A stretch of 64,000 bases of DNA from an uncultured Acetatifactor sp. (GCA_947625255.1 CANQNT010000001.1:120349-184348), one strand, 5' to 3'. Shown: positions 45,290 to 55,533, counted from the stretch's first letter. Notes: generated by a model not told the origin, from the letters alone. Numbers and translations: made by a program.

Positions 45290-45841
45290 ATGACAAAACG
45301 AGAGCTTACTTTGGCAAAATGGGGGTTTGTGTTGCTCTATATCAACATCAATCTGGGAAGATGGGATATTCTGCCGGATTTTCTTGGGATTTTTCTTTTG
45401 TATCTTTCCCTGGGGGAAAAATATCGTGTCGCGGATTCCGGTACCGTATCCATGGATCGTCAGCCCGTGCTCAGAAAAGGTGGCGCGGAGAAGCGCCTGA
45501 TTCCTTTTCTGAGCATCCTGGGTCTGGACTATTTGGTTCACTGGTTTATCAGCTTTACGTTTGCTTTGGAGATTTTGATCGTTTATGTGGTACGTCTTTA
45601 TGTGATGTACACCTATTTCGGTATTCTGGTCGAACGAATCGAAGCGGGCGGTCAGCCCGATGTGGCGGACCGGTTCCGGAAGCTGAGAATCGCTTATGTG
45701 GTGTTGTGGGCGGTTGAAATCATTTCCGAGGTCTTGAGCCTGGATTGGATTCTGCTGGCGTTAGTATTCGCGCTGATTGCGTTTGCGATCGTTCTGTTCG
45801 TTCAGCTCGGTGCCGTGAAACCCATATCGGAAACGGCGTGA
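45290..45841 (+). CDS. Small membrane protein of unknown function
   Basis: A 183-residue protein with four or five hydrophobic segments. A good site AGAGGAGG precedes the ATG. It begins MTKRELTLAKWGFVLLY and has a charged loop between helices 2 and 3. I recognise no family. It lies between the membrane pair and the convergent GH18 gene. Confidence 0.55.
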   Translation: MTKRELTLAKWGFVLLYININLGRWDILPDFLGIFLLYLSLGEKYRVADSGTVSMDRQPVLRKGGAEKRLIPFLSILGLDYLVHWFISFTFALEILIVYVVRLYVMYTYFGILVERIEAGGQPDVADRFRKLRIAYVVLWAVEIISEVLSLDWILLALVFALIAFAIVLFVQLGAVKPISETA

Positions 45842-45848
45842 CAGGCTC

Positions 45849-46982
45849 TTATTTGGTGATGTAAAATTGGTCCCATAGCAGAAGCCAGTTGGCCCGAAAC
45901 CACTGCATGATCTGCCAATATACACAGCCCCGCAGGTCAAATTCTTTGATCAGATTGAATTTTGCCTGAAGGGAACGTACATCCTCAAACCAGACCTCAT
46001 GCAGGATCCCATCCTGGGTATAGTTAAAATAAGGACTTTGGGCCAGAGAATCGTATTGAATGACGGCTCCCTGCTGGATGGCGATGCGGACGGCCTGTAC
46101 GTTGTTGATGGTAGTGGCTTTTGTGGTGCCGCGCACGTAGGGCAGAGGCCAGTCGTAGCCATAATTGGGAATCCCCAGGTTGATTTTTTGCGGGGGAATC
46201 TCCGTGACGGCGTATTCCACTACCCGATGAACCTGGTTTATGGGCGCCACGGCCATATTGGGTCCATAGGTGTAGCCCCATTCATATGTCATTAAGAGCA
46301 CCGCGTCCGCCGCTGCTCCAAGGGCCGGATAATCCTTTCCCTGGTAGAGAAGGCCGGTTTGGTCCGCGCTCGTCTTGGGTGCCAGGGCTACGGTGGTCTG
46401 GTAGCCTAAGGGGCGCAGAGCCTGGGCAACCGCTTCCACAAAGGCGGTAAATGCGTCCCTGTCCTCGGCCAGAATGTACTCAAAGTCAATGTCCACTCCG
46501 CCGTAGCCTTTGTTTTCCAGGGTGGTCAATAGATTTTGAATCAGGCGCCGGATGGTTTCCTGGGAGTTTACCAGGGCGCTGATCAGCTGATTGTTGAAAT
46601 TTCCATCCTCCCCAAAAGGGGTCAGCGTGAGGATCGGCCTGGTTCCGTAGCTTTGGGCCAAAGAGATCATCCAGTCGTCCGCCAGCTGGGGTGCGATCAA
46701 CTCGCCGTCGGTATTAAAGCCGTAGGAAAAGACGTAAAGGTCGCTGAGGTAAGGCAGGGTCTGTTCCAGTACCCATTGACTGATAAAGGGGTAGGCGTAG
46801 CCGCCCGCGTAAATGCTTCTGTCAGGAGAGCGGCTCCCGCCGGGAATCAGAAGCGCCTGGCCAACCGCCAGGGCGTAGGGATAGATCAGTTGGTTATAAG
46901 CGATGATCTGGCTGACATCGGCCCCGGTCTGACTGGCGATGGAATCGACAGTATCGCCTGACTGAACCACATAAATTTCCAT
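45849..46982 (-). CDS. LysM + GH18 spore cortex-type N-acetylglucosaminidase (SleL/YaaH-like)
   Basis: A 377-residue hydrolase. Residues 1-47 are a LysM peptidoglycan-binding domain (IYVVQSGDTVDSIA). The GH18 barrel has the catalytic GGVDIDFEY near residue 180, with the acid glutamate in place. No signal peptide, as in spore-coat deposited SleL. Probably it degrades cortex fragments during germination. It converges on the small membrane protein gene, and is divergent from pdp. Confidence 0.88.
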   Translation of the reverse strand: MEIYVVQSGDTVDSIASQTGADVSQIIAYNQLIYPYALAVGQALLIPGGSRSPDRSIYAGGYAYPFISQWVLEQTLPYLSDLYVFSYGFNTDGELIAPQLADDWMISLAQSYGTRPILTLTPFGEDGNFNNQLISALVNSQETIRRLIQNLLTTLENKGYGGVDIDFEYILAEDRDAFTAFVEAVAQALRPLGYQTTVALAPKTSADQTGLLYQGKDYPALGAAADAVLLMTYEWGYTYGPNMAVAPINQVHRVVEYAVTEIPPQKINLGIPNYGYDWPLPYVRGTTKATTINNVQAVRIAIQQGAVIQYDSLAQSPYFNYTQDGILHEVWFEDVRSLQAKFNLIKEFDLRGCVYWQIMQWFRANWLLLWDQFYITK

Positions 46983-47075
46983 AAAAATTCCTTTGCTGAA
47001 TTTGTGAGATTTTTTATAGTATATTCACGAAAACGGAGACATTTTCTTTGGAAATGGAAAAAGGGGGTTGTTCCC

Positions 47076-48392
47076 ATGAGAATGTATGATATCATTATGA
47101 AAAAAAGAGAAGGGGGCGCGTTGAGCGGGGAGGAGATCCGTTTTTTCGTGAATGGCTTTACGACCGGACGCATCCCGGACTATCAGGCTTCCGCGTTGAT
47201 GATGGCAATCTATTTTCAGGGAATGGATGAACGGGAGACCCTGGAGCTGACCCTGGCCATGGCCCAAAGCGGAGAGATGCTGGATCTGTCGGCGATTCGG
47301 GGCATCAAAGTGGATAAGCACAGTACGGGCGGCGTGGGGGATAAAACTTCCCTGGCACTGATCCCCATGGTCGCTGCCTGCGGGATTCCGGTGGCGAAGA
47401 TGAGCGGCCGTGGGCTCGGTCATACGGGCGGGACCATTGACAAGCTGGAAAGCTTTCCGGGATTTCGCACGGATCTCACCAGGGAACAGTTCCTGCGGGG
47501 GGTCAATGAGATCGGTATCGCCATTATGGGACAGACCGCGGATCTGGCCCCGGCGGATAAGAAGCTGTACGCCCTCAGGGATGTGACTGCCACGGTGGAT
47601 AATATGTCCCTGATCGCCAGTTCCATTATGAGCAAGAAGCTGGCGGCGGGCGCGGATGCCATGGTACTGGATGTGAAAACCGGAAACGGCGCCTTTATGA
47701 AAAAAGAGGAAGACGCCCAGGCGTTGGCGCTGGAGATGGTGGAAATCGGCCGTCAGGCGGGCAGGAGAACCATTGCCGTTGTGTCGGACATGGACCAGCC
47801 CTTGGGCCGGGCCGTTGGCAACGCCCTGGAAGTGAAAGAGGCCATTGATACCTTGGACGGAAAGGGGCCGGAGGATTTTCGGGAATTGTGCCTAACCTTG
47901 GGAAGCTGTATGCTGCTTGCCGGCGGTAAGGCGGAAAATGTGGAAGAAGCACGCCGCTTGCTTTGTCAGGTTTTGGCGGACGGCAGTGCCAAGCGGAAGC
48001 TTGCCCGGTTTGTGGAGAACCAGGGAGGGGATCCTTCGGCCGTTTATGACACGTCGCTCTTACCTGCCGCCTCCATCGTGCGGCCTGTTCCGGCGCCTGA
48101 GAGCGGCTATATCGCTCATATCGCCTGCGATGAGGTGGGAATTGCCTCGTTGCTTTTGGGCGGGGGAAGGGAGACCAAGGATTCCGTCATCGATTTGTCG
48201 GTGGGGCTGGTGCTGAACGCCAGGGTGGGAGATTATGTTCATGCCGGGGAGCCTTTGGCGTGGCTTCATGCCAATGACGCGGGGAAAGCGGATCAGGCTC
48301 AGGCACGTTTCCTGGGCGCTTATGAGTTCTCTGACGCTCCGGTGAAGTGCGGTCCTTTGATTAAGAGGATCATCGGGGAGATTCATACTTAA
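47076..48392 (+). CDS. pdp: Pyrimidine-nucleoside (thymidine) phosphorylase
   Basis: Splits uridine, thymidine or deoxyuridine with phosphate. The 438-residue protein has KVDKHSTGGVGDKTSL, KMSGRGLGHTGGT and MSKKLAAGADAMVLDVKTG, the phosphate- and base-binding segments of the family. The ATG at 47076 has AAGGGGG upstream; the frame begins earlier at 47004. It precedes yqfC by 24 bases. Confidence 0.95.
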   Translation: MRMYDIIMKKREGGALSGEEIRFFVNGFTTGRIPDYQASALMMAIYFQGMDERETLELTLAMAQSGEMLDLSAIRGIKVDKHSTGGVGDKTSLALIPMVAACGIPVAKMSGRGLGHTGGTIDKLESFPGFRTDLTREQFLRGVNEIGIAIMGQTADLAPADKKLYALRDVTATVDNMSLIASSIMSKKLAAGADAMVLDVKTGNGAFMKKEEDAQALALEMVEIGRQAGRRTIAVVSDMDQPLGRAVGNALEVKEAIDTLDGKGPEDFRELCLTLGSCMLLAGGKAENVEEARRLLCQVLADGSAKRKLARFVENQGGDPSAVYDTSLLPAASIVRPVPAPESGYIAHIACDEVGIASLLLGGGRETKDSVIDLSVGLVLNARVGDYVHAGEPLAWLHANDAGKADQAQARFLGAYEFSDAPVKCGPLIKRIIGEIHT

Positions 48393-48416
48393 GGCCGTCA
48401 TGGAATATACTACAGT

Positions 48417-48698
48417 ATGAAAAAAGAATCAAAATTGAGACAGAAAAAAGAATCACTGGTGGAGACCCTGCAGCTGCCCAAGGATGTGTGTCTGGGCGCG
48501 CTGCGGGTCACCCTGACGGGCGATACCGAGGCCTGGATCGAGAATTATAGGGGAATTCTGGAATACACGGATCAGTCCATTCTTCTTCAGGGCAAAACAT
48601 GCCAGGTCTGCTTTGAGGGAAACCGATTGTCGATCGATTATTATACCAATGAAGACATGAAAATCAGCGGCTGCATTACCGCGGTGCGCTATCTGTAG
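48417..48698 (+). CDS. yqfC: Sporulation protein YqfC
   Basis: A 93-residue protein of the YabP/YqfC family, made in the mother cell in sporulating Firmicutes. It shows LPKDVCLGALRVTLTG, then the IENYRGILEYTDQSI strand and ends with ISGCITAVRYL. It is 14 bases before yqfD, the usual order. Confidence 0.9.
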   Translation: MKKESKLRQKKESLVETLQLPKDVCLGALRVTLTGDTEAWIENYRGILEYTDQSILLQGKTCQVCFEGNRLSIDYYTNEDMKISGCITAVRYL

Positions 48699-48712
48699 AG
48701 GAGATATGATAA

Positions 48713-49933
48713 ATGATTGCGTTCTTTCAGTATATCAAGGGGTATGTCCGAATCAAAGTGTGGGGGTTTTCGCCGGAACGGTTCATGAATCTGTGCAGCA
48801 ATCACAATATTCTGCTGTGGGATATTGTAAAAGACGGGGACGTGTATTTTATGAGCGTCAGTATCCGGGGCTTTAAGCAGCTTCGGCCCATCGTCCGCAA
48901 AACAGGAACCAGGGTAGCCATCCTGCAAAGGCATGGACTACCTTTTTTTATGTCCGGACTGAAAAAAAGGAAAATCTTTATTCTGGGGTTGCTGCTATGC
49001 GTGTCCTTTTGGATATTTTCCTCGTTCTTTATTTGGGATATTGAGCTTGAAGGAAATTACCAGGTCACGGAAGACATTTTTTTATCCTATTTACAGCAAA
49101 ATCAGATTACCGTGGGAATGAAGAAAAAGGATCTGGACATCGAGAATCTGGAAAAAGACATCCGCAGAGAATTTCCCGTGGTGACCTGGACCTCTGCCAG
49201 GCTGGACGGCACGAAGCTGGTGATCCAGATCAAGGAAAATGAAACGCCTCCCGTGACTGCCGTTATGGAGGAAGAGGGAGGCAAGGATCTGGCTGCTCCT
49301 TTTGACGGCAGAATCGTGTCCATGATCGTGCGAAACGGTGTGCCCAAAGTGGCGATTGGCGATGAAATTACGGCGGGAATGATTCTGGTGGAGGGGAAGA
49401 TTCCCATTTATAATGAGGATTCCACCGTTCGGGAATATCAATATGTAGCCGCGGACGCTGACATCTATGTGGAGCATGCCATGACCCGTCAGGAGACGCT
49501 GCCCTTTGATTATATCCGAAAAGAATATACGGGACGGACCAAGGTGAAATATTTCCTGAGGGTGGGAAACTGGGAGTGGAAGCTTTCGGAGGAGCAGCCT
49601 TTCCTCGTCTATGACAGTGTGATACGGGAAAAAGTGCCCGTGGTATTCGAAAAACTGTCCATTCCGGTGATGGCCGGCAGTATCACCTACCGGGAATATC
49701 AGAATGTGGAACACACTTACACCACAGAAGAGGCAAAATCCGCTCTTTTACAGAAAATTAATGATTTTTTTCAGGGTTTATCCAAAAAAGGGGTACAAAT
49801 TATTGAAAAAGATGTTAAAATAGAAAAAGGAGAAGGAGAATGGGTTCTGAACGCCGATCTGTTGGTGCGGGAACGGGCCTTCGAACAGGTGGATACTCCT
49901 TTAGAGCCGGAGCAGGCGAATCCGCAGCAATAG
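48713..49933 (+). CDS. yqfD: Sporulation protein YqfD
   Basis: A 406-residue membrane protein, the conserved partner of YqfC and required for efficient sporulation. One helix lies near residues 88-108 (ILGLLLCVSFWIFSSFF). The extracellular part contains WDIELEGNYQVTE and a YqfD-type FtsQ-like domain. Length is typical. Confidence 0.92.
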   Translation: MIAFFQYIKGYVRIKVWGFSPERFMNLCSNHNILLWDIVKDGDVYFMSVSIRGFKQLRPIVRKTGTRVAILQRHGLPFFMSGLKKRKIFILGLLLCVSFWIFSSFFIWDIELEGNYQVTEDIFLSYLQQNQITVGMKKKDLDIENLEKDIRREFPVVTWTSARLDGTKLVIQIKENETPPVTAVMEEEGGKDLAAPFDGRIVSMIVRNGVPKVAIGDEITAGMILVEGKIPIYNEDSTVREYQYVAADADIYVEHAMTRQETLPFDYIRKEYTGRTKVKYFLRVGNWEWKLSEEQPFLVYDSVIREKVPVVFEKLSIPVMAGSITYREYQNVEHTYTTEEAKSALLQKINDFFQGLSKKGVQIIEKDVKIEKGEGEWVLNADLLVRERAFEQVDTPLEPEQANPQQ

Positions 49934-49948
49934 TATTGGAGGAGTTTG

Positions 49949-50950
49949 ATGAGCGAAATTACGGAACGGATGCAAATGGATGATGAACATATGCGGAAAA
50001 TCTTCGGGATGCAGGATGCTTATCTGAAAAAGCTGGAACGGGATTTTCATGTGACGGTGATAGACCGGAACGGCAGTGTGGCTATCAATGGAGAAGAGGA
50101 TAACGTACACCGGGTGCAGGGAATTTTGACCCAGTTGGAAGAAATTTCCCGCAGAGGGAACGAAATTGAGGAACAGAATGTGGATTACGCCATTACGATG
50201 AGCAAGGAAGATCAGGGGGAGGTTTTAACCCAGATTGATGAGGACGTGATTTGCCACACGGTAAACGGCAAGCCCATTAAACCCAAGACTTTGGGACAGA
50301 AAAAATATGTGGATGCGATCCGTAAGAAGATGATCGTTTTTGGAATCGGACCTGCTGGAACGGGTAAGACCTACCTGGCCATGGCCATGGCGATCACGGC
50401 CTTTAAGAATGATGAAGTGAGCAGGATCATCCTGACCAGGCCGGCCATTGAGGCCGGGGAGAAACTGGGATTTTTGCCGGGAGATCTGCAGAGCAAGGTG
50501 GACCCTTATTTACGTCCTCTTTATGATGCCTTATACCAGATCATGGGGGCCGAGAGTTTCCTGAAAAACATGGAAAAGGGGTTGATCGAGGTGGCACCGC
50601 TGGCTTATATGCGCGGCCGGACCCTGGACAATGCATATATCATCCTGGATGAGGCCCAGAATACGACTCCGGCCCAGATGAAGATGTTTTTGACCCGTAT
50701 CGGTTTTGGTTCCAAGGTGGTGGTCACGGGTGATGCCACGCAGAAGGACTTGCCCTCTGACACGAAATCCGGATTGGACGTGGCCGGCAAGGTTTTGTCC
50801 CAGATTGATGACATCGCCTTTTGCAGTTTGACCAGCAAGGACGTGGTCCGTCATCCTCTGGTACAGAGGATCGTCAAGGCCTACGAGGATTATGAGGCCA
50901 GGGAAAAGTACCGCAATCGGGAAAGAAGGAACATTGGCGGCAGACGCTAG
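49949..50950 (+). CDS. phoH: PhoH-family ATPase
   Basis: A 333-residue cytoplasmic ATPase. An N-terminal KH-like region binds RNA, then Walker A GPAGTGKTYLA near residue 132 and Walker B YIILDEAQNTT. Next gene is ybeY, so a role in RNA handling is likely, as in Bacillus PhoL. The ATG at 49949 has GGAGG upstream. Confidence 0.95.
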   Translation: MSEITERMQMDDEHMRKIFGMQDAYLKKLERDFHVTVIDRNGSVAINGEEDNVHRVQGILTQLEEISRRGNEIEEQNVDYAITMSKEDQGEVLTQIDEDVICHTVNGKPIKPKTLGQKKYVDAIRKKMIVFGIGPAGTGKTYLAMAMAITAFKNDEVSRIILTRPAIEAGEKLGFLPGDLQSKVDPYLRPLYDALYQIMGAESFLKNMEKGLIEVAPLAYMRGRTLDNAYIILDEAQNTTPAQMKMFLTRIGFGSKVVVTGDATQKDLPSDTKSGLDVAGKVLSQIDDIAFCSLTSKDVVRHPLVQRIVKAYEDYEAREKYRNRERRNIGGRR

Positions 50951-51014
50951 ATTCAGGGGCTGAAGAGAAGAGTGTTTCGTAAAAGAGCCGGAATCGGACG
51001 GGAGGTACGGCAAG

Positions 51015-51518
51015 ATGACCTTTTATGTGGAAAATGAAACGGATGTGACTTTTGATTTTGACGTGGAACGTCTGGTGGAGCAGGTGGTCACAGAGGTGCT
51101 GGAGGAAGAGGACTGTCCTTATGAGACCCAGGTGAACGTGCTTTTGACGGATAACGAGGGAATTCGTGAGTTCAATCGCCGGCAGCGGGGAATTGACCGG
51201 GAAACGGATGTCCTTTCCTTTCCCAATCTGAATTATGTCAGACCCAGCGAGTTCGAAATCGACGAGAATGAAGAGGCCGATTATTTTGACCCGGATTCGG
51301 GAGAATTGATCCTGGGCGATATTATTGTATCCGTGGACAGGGTTCTGCAGCAGGCGGAAAGCTATGGCCACAGCGTGAAGAGAGAATTGGCGTTTCTGGT
51401 TGCCCATAGTATGCTGCATTTGTGCGGCTATGATCATGAGGAGGATCAGGACGCGGCGTTGATGGAAGAGAAGCAGGAGCATGCATTAAGGGTATTGGGA
51501 ATTACAAGAGAGGATTAG
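51015..51518 (+). CDS. ybeY: Endoribonuclease YbeY, 16S rRNA maturation
   Basis: A zinc-dependent protein of 167 residues acting in 16S rRNA 3'-end maturation and ribosome quality control. It has the metal motif HSMLHLCGYDHEED near residue 135 (three histidines) and the upstream DRETDVLSFP. Good GGAGG at the start. Confidence 0.95.
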   Translation: MTFYVENETDVTFDFDVERLVEQVVTEVLEEEDCPYETQVNVLLTDNEGIREFNRRQRGIDRETDVLSFPNLNYVRPSEFEIDENEEADYFDPDSGELILGDIIVSVDRVLQQAESYGHSVKRELAFLVAHSMLHLCGYDHEEDQDAALMEEKQEHALRVLGITRED

Positions 51519-51528
51519 GGCACGGAAG

Positions 51529-53148
51529 ATGAGTCAGGTGGAAGTGAGAAGAAAGCAGTTTCAGTCTTTTTCCCAGATGTTGGGCATTGTTATGCTGATG
51601 ATCATGGGAAAGAGAATTGGAAATAACGGGATCGCTTATTTGGCCGCGGCAGTGGAGGCCATGACCCTGCTGTTGATTTTGTTATCAGAATATGTGCCGG
51701 AGGTCTTGGGACGTATGCTGCGTGTCAGGAAGGCGAAAGAGCAGTATCGGAACGCGAACCGGATCAGAAGCAGCGTGATGATTTTCCAGAGTCTGATGGG
51801 ACTGGTGGGAATGGCTGTTTTATTGTCGGGGGCGGATGTATTGGCGCGGAAAGTGTTTTTGATTCCCTATAGCGCGTTCGTCATCCGGCTTTTGGCGCCG
51901 GTTGTTCTGCTGCGCGCGATGGGAAGCGTTTTGCAGGGATATTTTCAGGGACGGGGGTCTCAGATTCCCACGGTGGTGGTTTGTGTCCTGCGGCCGCTTT
52001 TGACACTGGCGCTGGGACTGGTGTCTGTTCCCTTGTTCCAGGGCTATGGAGAGCGGGCGAGCAAGCTGCTTCTCAATGATAATATTCCTTCCATGTATGG
52101 AGCGGCGGGACTTGCGGTGGCCATGATCATTGCGGAAGTGCTGCTATTGCTTTTATTACTGGTGCTGTATTTTGTGAATCGGGGAAATTACCATGTGGAA
52201 CGTCTGGAGGGCGGCAGACGCACGGAAAGTTTTGGAAGCGCGGTGGGAGGTCTTTACTCCGGACTGGCTTTGCTGTTGGCTGCGGGCTTGCTGGCGCGGA
52301 TTCCCGTGGGGCTTGGGTTGGTCTTTCTGCAAAAGAAATCGGCGGATACAGTTCAATCGGCGGTAGATTTCGGGGCCTATTATGGAGGTTACTTAGCGTT
52401 ATGTGCCTTTGTGATTCTGCTTTGCGGGATTCCCATGCTGCCTGTGGCGGCCCGGACGTTGAGCGCCATTCGGAGGACGGAAACACGCTATGCCCGGGAT
52501 CTGTGTGGAATCGGACTGCATCTGGGACTGGTTTATACGTTGTTTCCGGTTGCCTATTTTATTGCTTTGGCAGCGCCTCTGGCACGGGCTTTTGAAAAAG
52601 GGGCGGACGAGCTTTTAGCGGGCTTTTTGCCGGTGGGATCGTTTATCATTGTGGAAGCGGTGCTCGCAGAGTTTTTTCTCGAGATTCTGCTAAAGGGAGG
52701 AAAAGCGCTGTTGGGGCTGGCCAGCCTGGGAGCGGGCTTTGTGGTATTCCTGGTGGGCGTAGTGATGTTTGTGAATGTGCTGGACCTGGGAGTGGCTGGT
52801 CTGGTTTACGGAGGTCTGCTTGGGGGCCTTGTTGTATGTGCCATGTCGGGAGCAATTCTCATATTGCAGAGGAGCGTACAGTGTGACTGGCTAAACTGGG
52901 TGATCATACCGCTTGGTTCTGCCGTTTTGAGCGGAGTGGTATGCCTTTTGATTGGCAAGATTTTTACGGATCTGTTGGGGGATGTGGGAACGCTCGTGAT
53001 CGGCTTGGTGGTTGGATTGATTTTTTATCTGTCTCCCCAATTAAGCTTAAGGAGTTTCCGAGAGTCGGAGCTGCGCGTCATGGTATTTGGCGGCGTTTTT
53101 AAGAACCTGATGGGTGCGATGGGAATCTCCTGGAATAAGAGAAGATAG
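51529..53148 (+). CDS. MOP-superfamily lipid flippase (SpoVB/MurJ-like)
   Basis: A 539-residue protein of about 14 helices, of the polysaccharide-export/MurJ/SpoVB class, which flips lipid-linked sugars. Key spots are the QGYFQGRGSQIPT loop between helices and LLRAMGSVLQG. The N-terminus is somewhat different from MurJ (MSQVEVRRKQF, no FxxP). Role in peptidoglycan or in spore cortex cannot be separated. Confidence 0.8.
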   Translation: MSQVEVRRKQFQSFSQMLGIVMLMIMGKRIGNNGIAYLAAAVEAMTLLLILLSEYVPEVLGRMLRVRKAKEQYRNANRIRSSVMIFQSLMGLVGMAVLLSGADVLARKVFLIPYSAFVIRLLAPVVLLRAMGSVLQGYFQGRGSQIPTVVVCVLRPLLTLALGLVSVPLFQGYGERASKLLLNDNIPSMYGAAGLAVAMIIAEVLLLLLLLVLYFVNRGNYHVERLEGGRRTESFGSAVGGLYSGLALLLAAGLLARIPVGLGLVFLQKKSADTVQSAVDFGAYYGGYLALCAFVILLCGIPMLPVAARTLSAIRRTETRYARDLCGIGLHLGLVYTLFPVAYFIALAAPLARAFEKGADELLAGFLPVGSFIIVEAVLAEFFLEILLKGGKALLGLASLGAGFVVFLVGVVMFVNVLDLGVAGLVYGGLLGGLVVCAMSGAILILQRSVQCDWLNWVIIPLGSAVLSGVVCLLIGKIFTDLLGDVGTLVIGLVVGLIFYLSPQLSLRSFRESELRVMVFGGVFKNLMGAMGISWNKRR

Positions 53149-53234
53149 GCACAAAATGCTCTTTTTATGAATAAGAATGAAAAAAAAGGTTGATACTGAT
53201 ACCATATATAGGAAACACGAAACAGAGGTGTTTT

Positions 53235-54041
53235 ATGAAATTTTGGAAAGGTTTCAGCTTTTTTTTCATTTATCCATTTACAATGATGTTGCTTGGGTTC
53301 CTGGGAGGAGTGATGTTCGTGACCTATTTCTATCCCACCAGATACCAGAGTGGGACAGTGCCCGGGGAATACCAGGAGTTGGATGAGCTTCAGACGGATT
53401 GGCAGAGGGTGCAAGGGAGCGCTGACGCCGGAGATGATCTGATGGCGCAAAACGGCGAAGAGGCCGATGGAGGTGCTGTGGAAAGCGCTTATCAGTACGA
53501 CGTATGGAATCCGGAATCCGCGCAAAAACCGGAAGATGTAAGTGGCGAGGCGGGCCCGGAGGCAGAGGAGAATTCCCAGGAAGTGGCATTTCTGGGGGAG
53601 AAGCTGAGCGCGGATACGGCTTATGTGCTGGAGGAAACGGATTTGCGCAGTAAGAGTGTGGTGGAAACGACCTGGAAGCTGCCTGCCAGGTATATTGGAA
53701 TGGATCGGGAACAGTTTTTAAGCGCCATGGATTCTTATGAGGCCTCTCCGCCTTTGAGCGAGTTGGAGAGAGGGTTCGTGAGCCTTGAGGTTTTGTCCTT
53801 TTCCCGGGATAAGGTCGTGGTCCGGATGAATTATGAATATGTACAGCCTACTGCCAGTTTCTATTTAGTGGTGGAGAACGATTATGTGGTGGTATATCTG
53901 GATGATCGCCAAACCGTCTATATGTATACGGATATTTTACTGACCGACCTGCCGGATTCCATTCAACAGGACATTATCCATTGGATGTATATACCGGATG
54001 AAGAAAGTCTTTATGATTTCCTGGAGAATTATTCCAGCTAG
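53235..54041 (+). CDS. Membrane-anchored protein, possible BofC-like C-terminus
   Basis: A 268-residue protein with one N-terminal helix (residues 8-32), an acidic low-complexity linker with many Glu and Ala, and a C-terminal domain ending YDFLENYSS. The tail (VVVYLDDRQTVYMYTDI, then DLPDSIQQDI) resembles BofC C-terminal domains, which control pro-sigma-K processing. The match is only suggestive. The ATG at 53235 has AGAGGTG upstream. Confidence 0.55.
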   Translation: MKFWKGFSFFFIYPFTMMLLGFLGGVMFVTYFYPTRYQSGTVPGEYQELDELQTDWQRVQGSADAGDDLMAQNGEEADGGAVESAYQYDVWNPESAQKPEDVSGEAGPEAEENSQEVAFLGEKLSADTAYVLEETDLRSKSVVETTWKLPARYIGMDREQFLSAMDSYEASPPLSELERGFVSLEVLSFSRDKVVVRMNYEYVQPTASFYLVVENDYVVVYLDDRQTVYMYTDILLTDLPDSIQQDIIHWMYIPDEESLYDFLENYSS

Positions 54042-54135
54042 AATCTGGAGAGCTTTGGGAGCGGAGAGATCGGGGGAGCATAAAGGGGATAGGGAGCGTG
54101 CCGGAATATCCTGGGAGGAAATTTAGAAAGAAGAA

Positions 54136-55533
54136 ATGCGGAATAGGAAAATGACAAAGGAAGTTGCAATTATCGGCGGAGGCGCCTCCGGAATGATGGC
54201 CGCGATCACGGCTGCCCGCGGGGGCGCCCGTGTTGTGCTTTATGAAAGAAATGATCGTTTGGGCAGAAAGCTACTTTCCACGGGAAATGGGAAGTGTAAT
54301 CTGGGCAACGAGGCATTGGGCGCAGAAGATTATCATGGAGGAGACCGGCGACGGATCGCGTCATGGCTTGAGCGCTTTGGTACGGAGGAGACGAAAGCGT
54401 TCTTCGCTTCCTTGGGGCTGATGCTCAAGGATCGGGACGGGTATCTCTATCCGGTCTGCGAGCAGGCGGCGGTGGTTTTGGACGTGCTGAGACTGGCAGT
54501 CGAGGAGAATGACGTGCTTGTGGTGCCAAACGTTAAGGTGACCAGAGTACAGAAGTGTCGGGATGGACGGATTATGGTGGTCTGGCAGGATGGCAGTGCG
54601 GTTTATGACAGCGTGGTTCTGGCCTGCGGAGGCAAGGCGGCGCCAAAGACGGGGTCCGACGGAAACGGTTATCTGCTGGCGGAGCAATTGGGATTGGCAC
54701 AAAGTCCCGTGGTACCGGCCCTGGTGGGGCTTCGCTGCAGGGAAGAGGCCTGTAAGGCCATTGCGGGAGTCCGGGCGGAAGCAGAGGTGCGCATTCTGGA
54801 GGGAACCAGGTGCCTGTTGCGGGAACGGGGCGAACTGCAGCTGGTGGAGTATGGGATATCCGGCATCCCGGTTTTTCAATTGAGCGGACAAGTCAATTAT
54901 CTATTACGAGAAAAAAGGGTTCTTCGCGCGGAGATTGATTTTCTGCCCCAGTGGTCACAAAAGGAATTTGAGGCATATGTCCGACTGAGGCTGCGTCTGG
55001 CGGGATTGGACGGCGCAGGAGATCCAGGGAATCATGGCAGAATGGCCGGCAGGCTTTCGGTTGAAAGAGGGCGGACGATCGGCAGGAAGGCGAACGGTCT
55101 TGCAGCCGAGGATATGAGCGGGCGAACGGTGGAAACTTTTTTTACGGGTCTGTTACATAAGAAACTGATGACTTTGTTTATTAAAATGGCAGGATTAAAA
55201 ACCAATATTCTTGTGGGAGAGGCGGGCAGAGAACGTCTGCTGGAGGTGTTTCGGCTTTGTAAGGCCTTTTCCCTTCAGGTAGTCGGCAGTAATTCCTTTG
55301 ACCAGGCCCAGGTCTGCGCGGGAGGGGTTAAACTTTCCGAGGTGACAGAACAGTTGGAGGCGGTCAAGGCGCCTGGAGTGTATTTGGCTGGGGAACTTTT
55401 GGACGTAGACGGCAGATGCGGCGGATATAATCTGCATTGGGCCTGGTGCAGCGGTTATATAGCGGGGACCGCGGCCGCGGGCGGTGCGGTAGGTCTCGGA
55501 GGAAAGAAGGACGATAAAGGGGAGAACCTATGA
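54136..55533 (+). CDS. FAD-dependent oxidoreductase, HI0933/YhiN family
   Basis: A 465-residue flavoprotein with IIGGGASGMMAAITAA near residue 12 and LGRKLLSTGNGKCNLGN, typical of the HI0933 family (aminoacetone oxidase-like). C-terminal GGYNLHWAWCSGYIAG closes the FAD fold. Function is not established. The stop overlaps the next gene by four bases (ATGA). Confidence 0.88.
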   Translation: MRNRKMTKEVAIIGGGASGMMAAITAARGGARVVLYERNDRLGRKLLSTGNGKCNLGNEALGAEDYHGGDRRRIASWLERFGTEETKAFFASLGLMLKDRDGYLYPVCEQAAVVLDVLRLAVEENDVLVVPNVKVTRVQKCRDGRIMVVWQDGSAVYDSVVLACGGKAAPKTGSDGNGYLLAEQLGLAQSPVVPALVGLRCREEACKAIAGVRAEAEVRILEGTRCLLRERGELQLVEYGISGIPVFQLSGQVNYLLREKRVLRAEIDFLPQWSQKEFEAYVRLRLRLAGLDGAGDPGNHGRMAGRLSVERGRTIGRKANGLAAEDMSGRTVETFFTGLLHKKLMTLFIKMAGLKTNILVGEAGRERLLEVFRLCKAFSLQVVGSNSFDQAQVCAGGVKLSEVTEQLEAVKAPGVYLAGELLDVDGRCGGYNLHWAWCSGYIAGTAAAGGAVGLGGKKDDKGENL

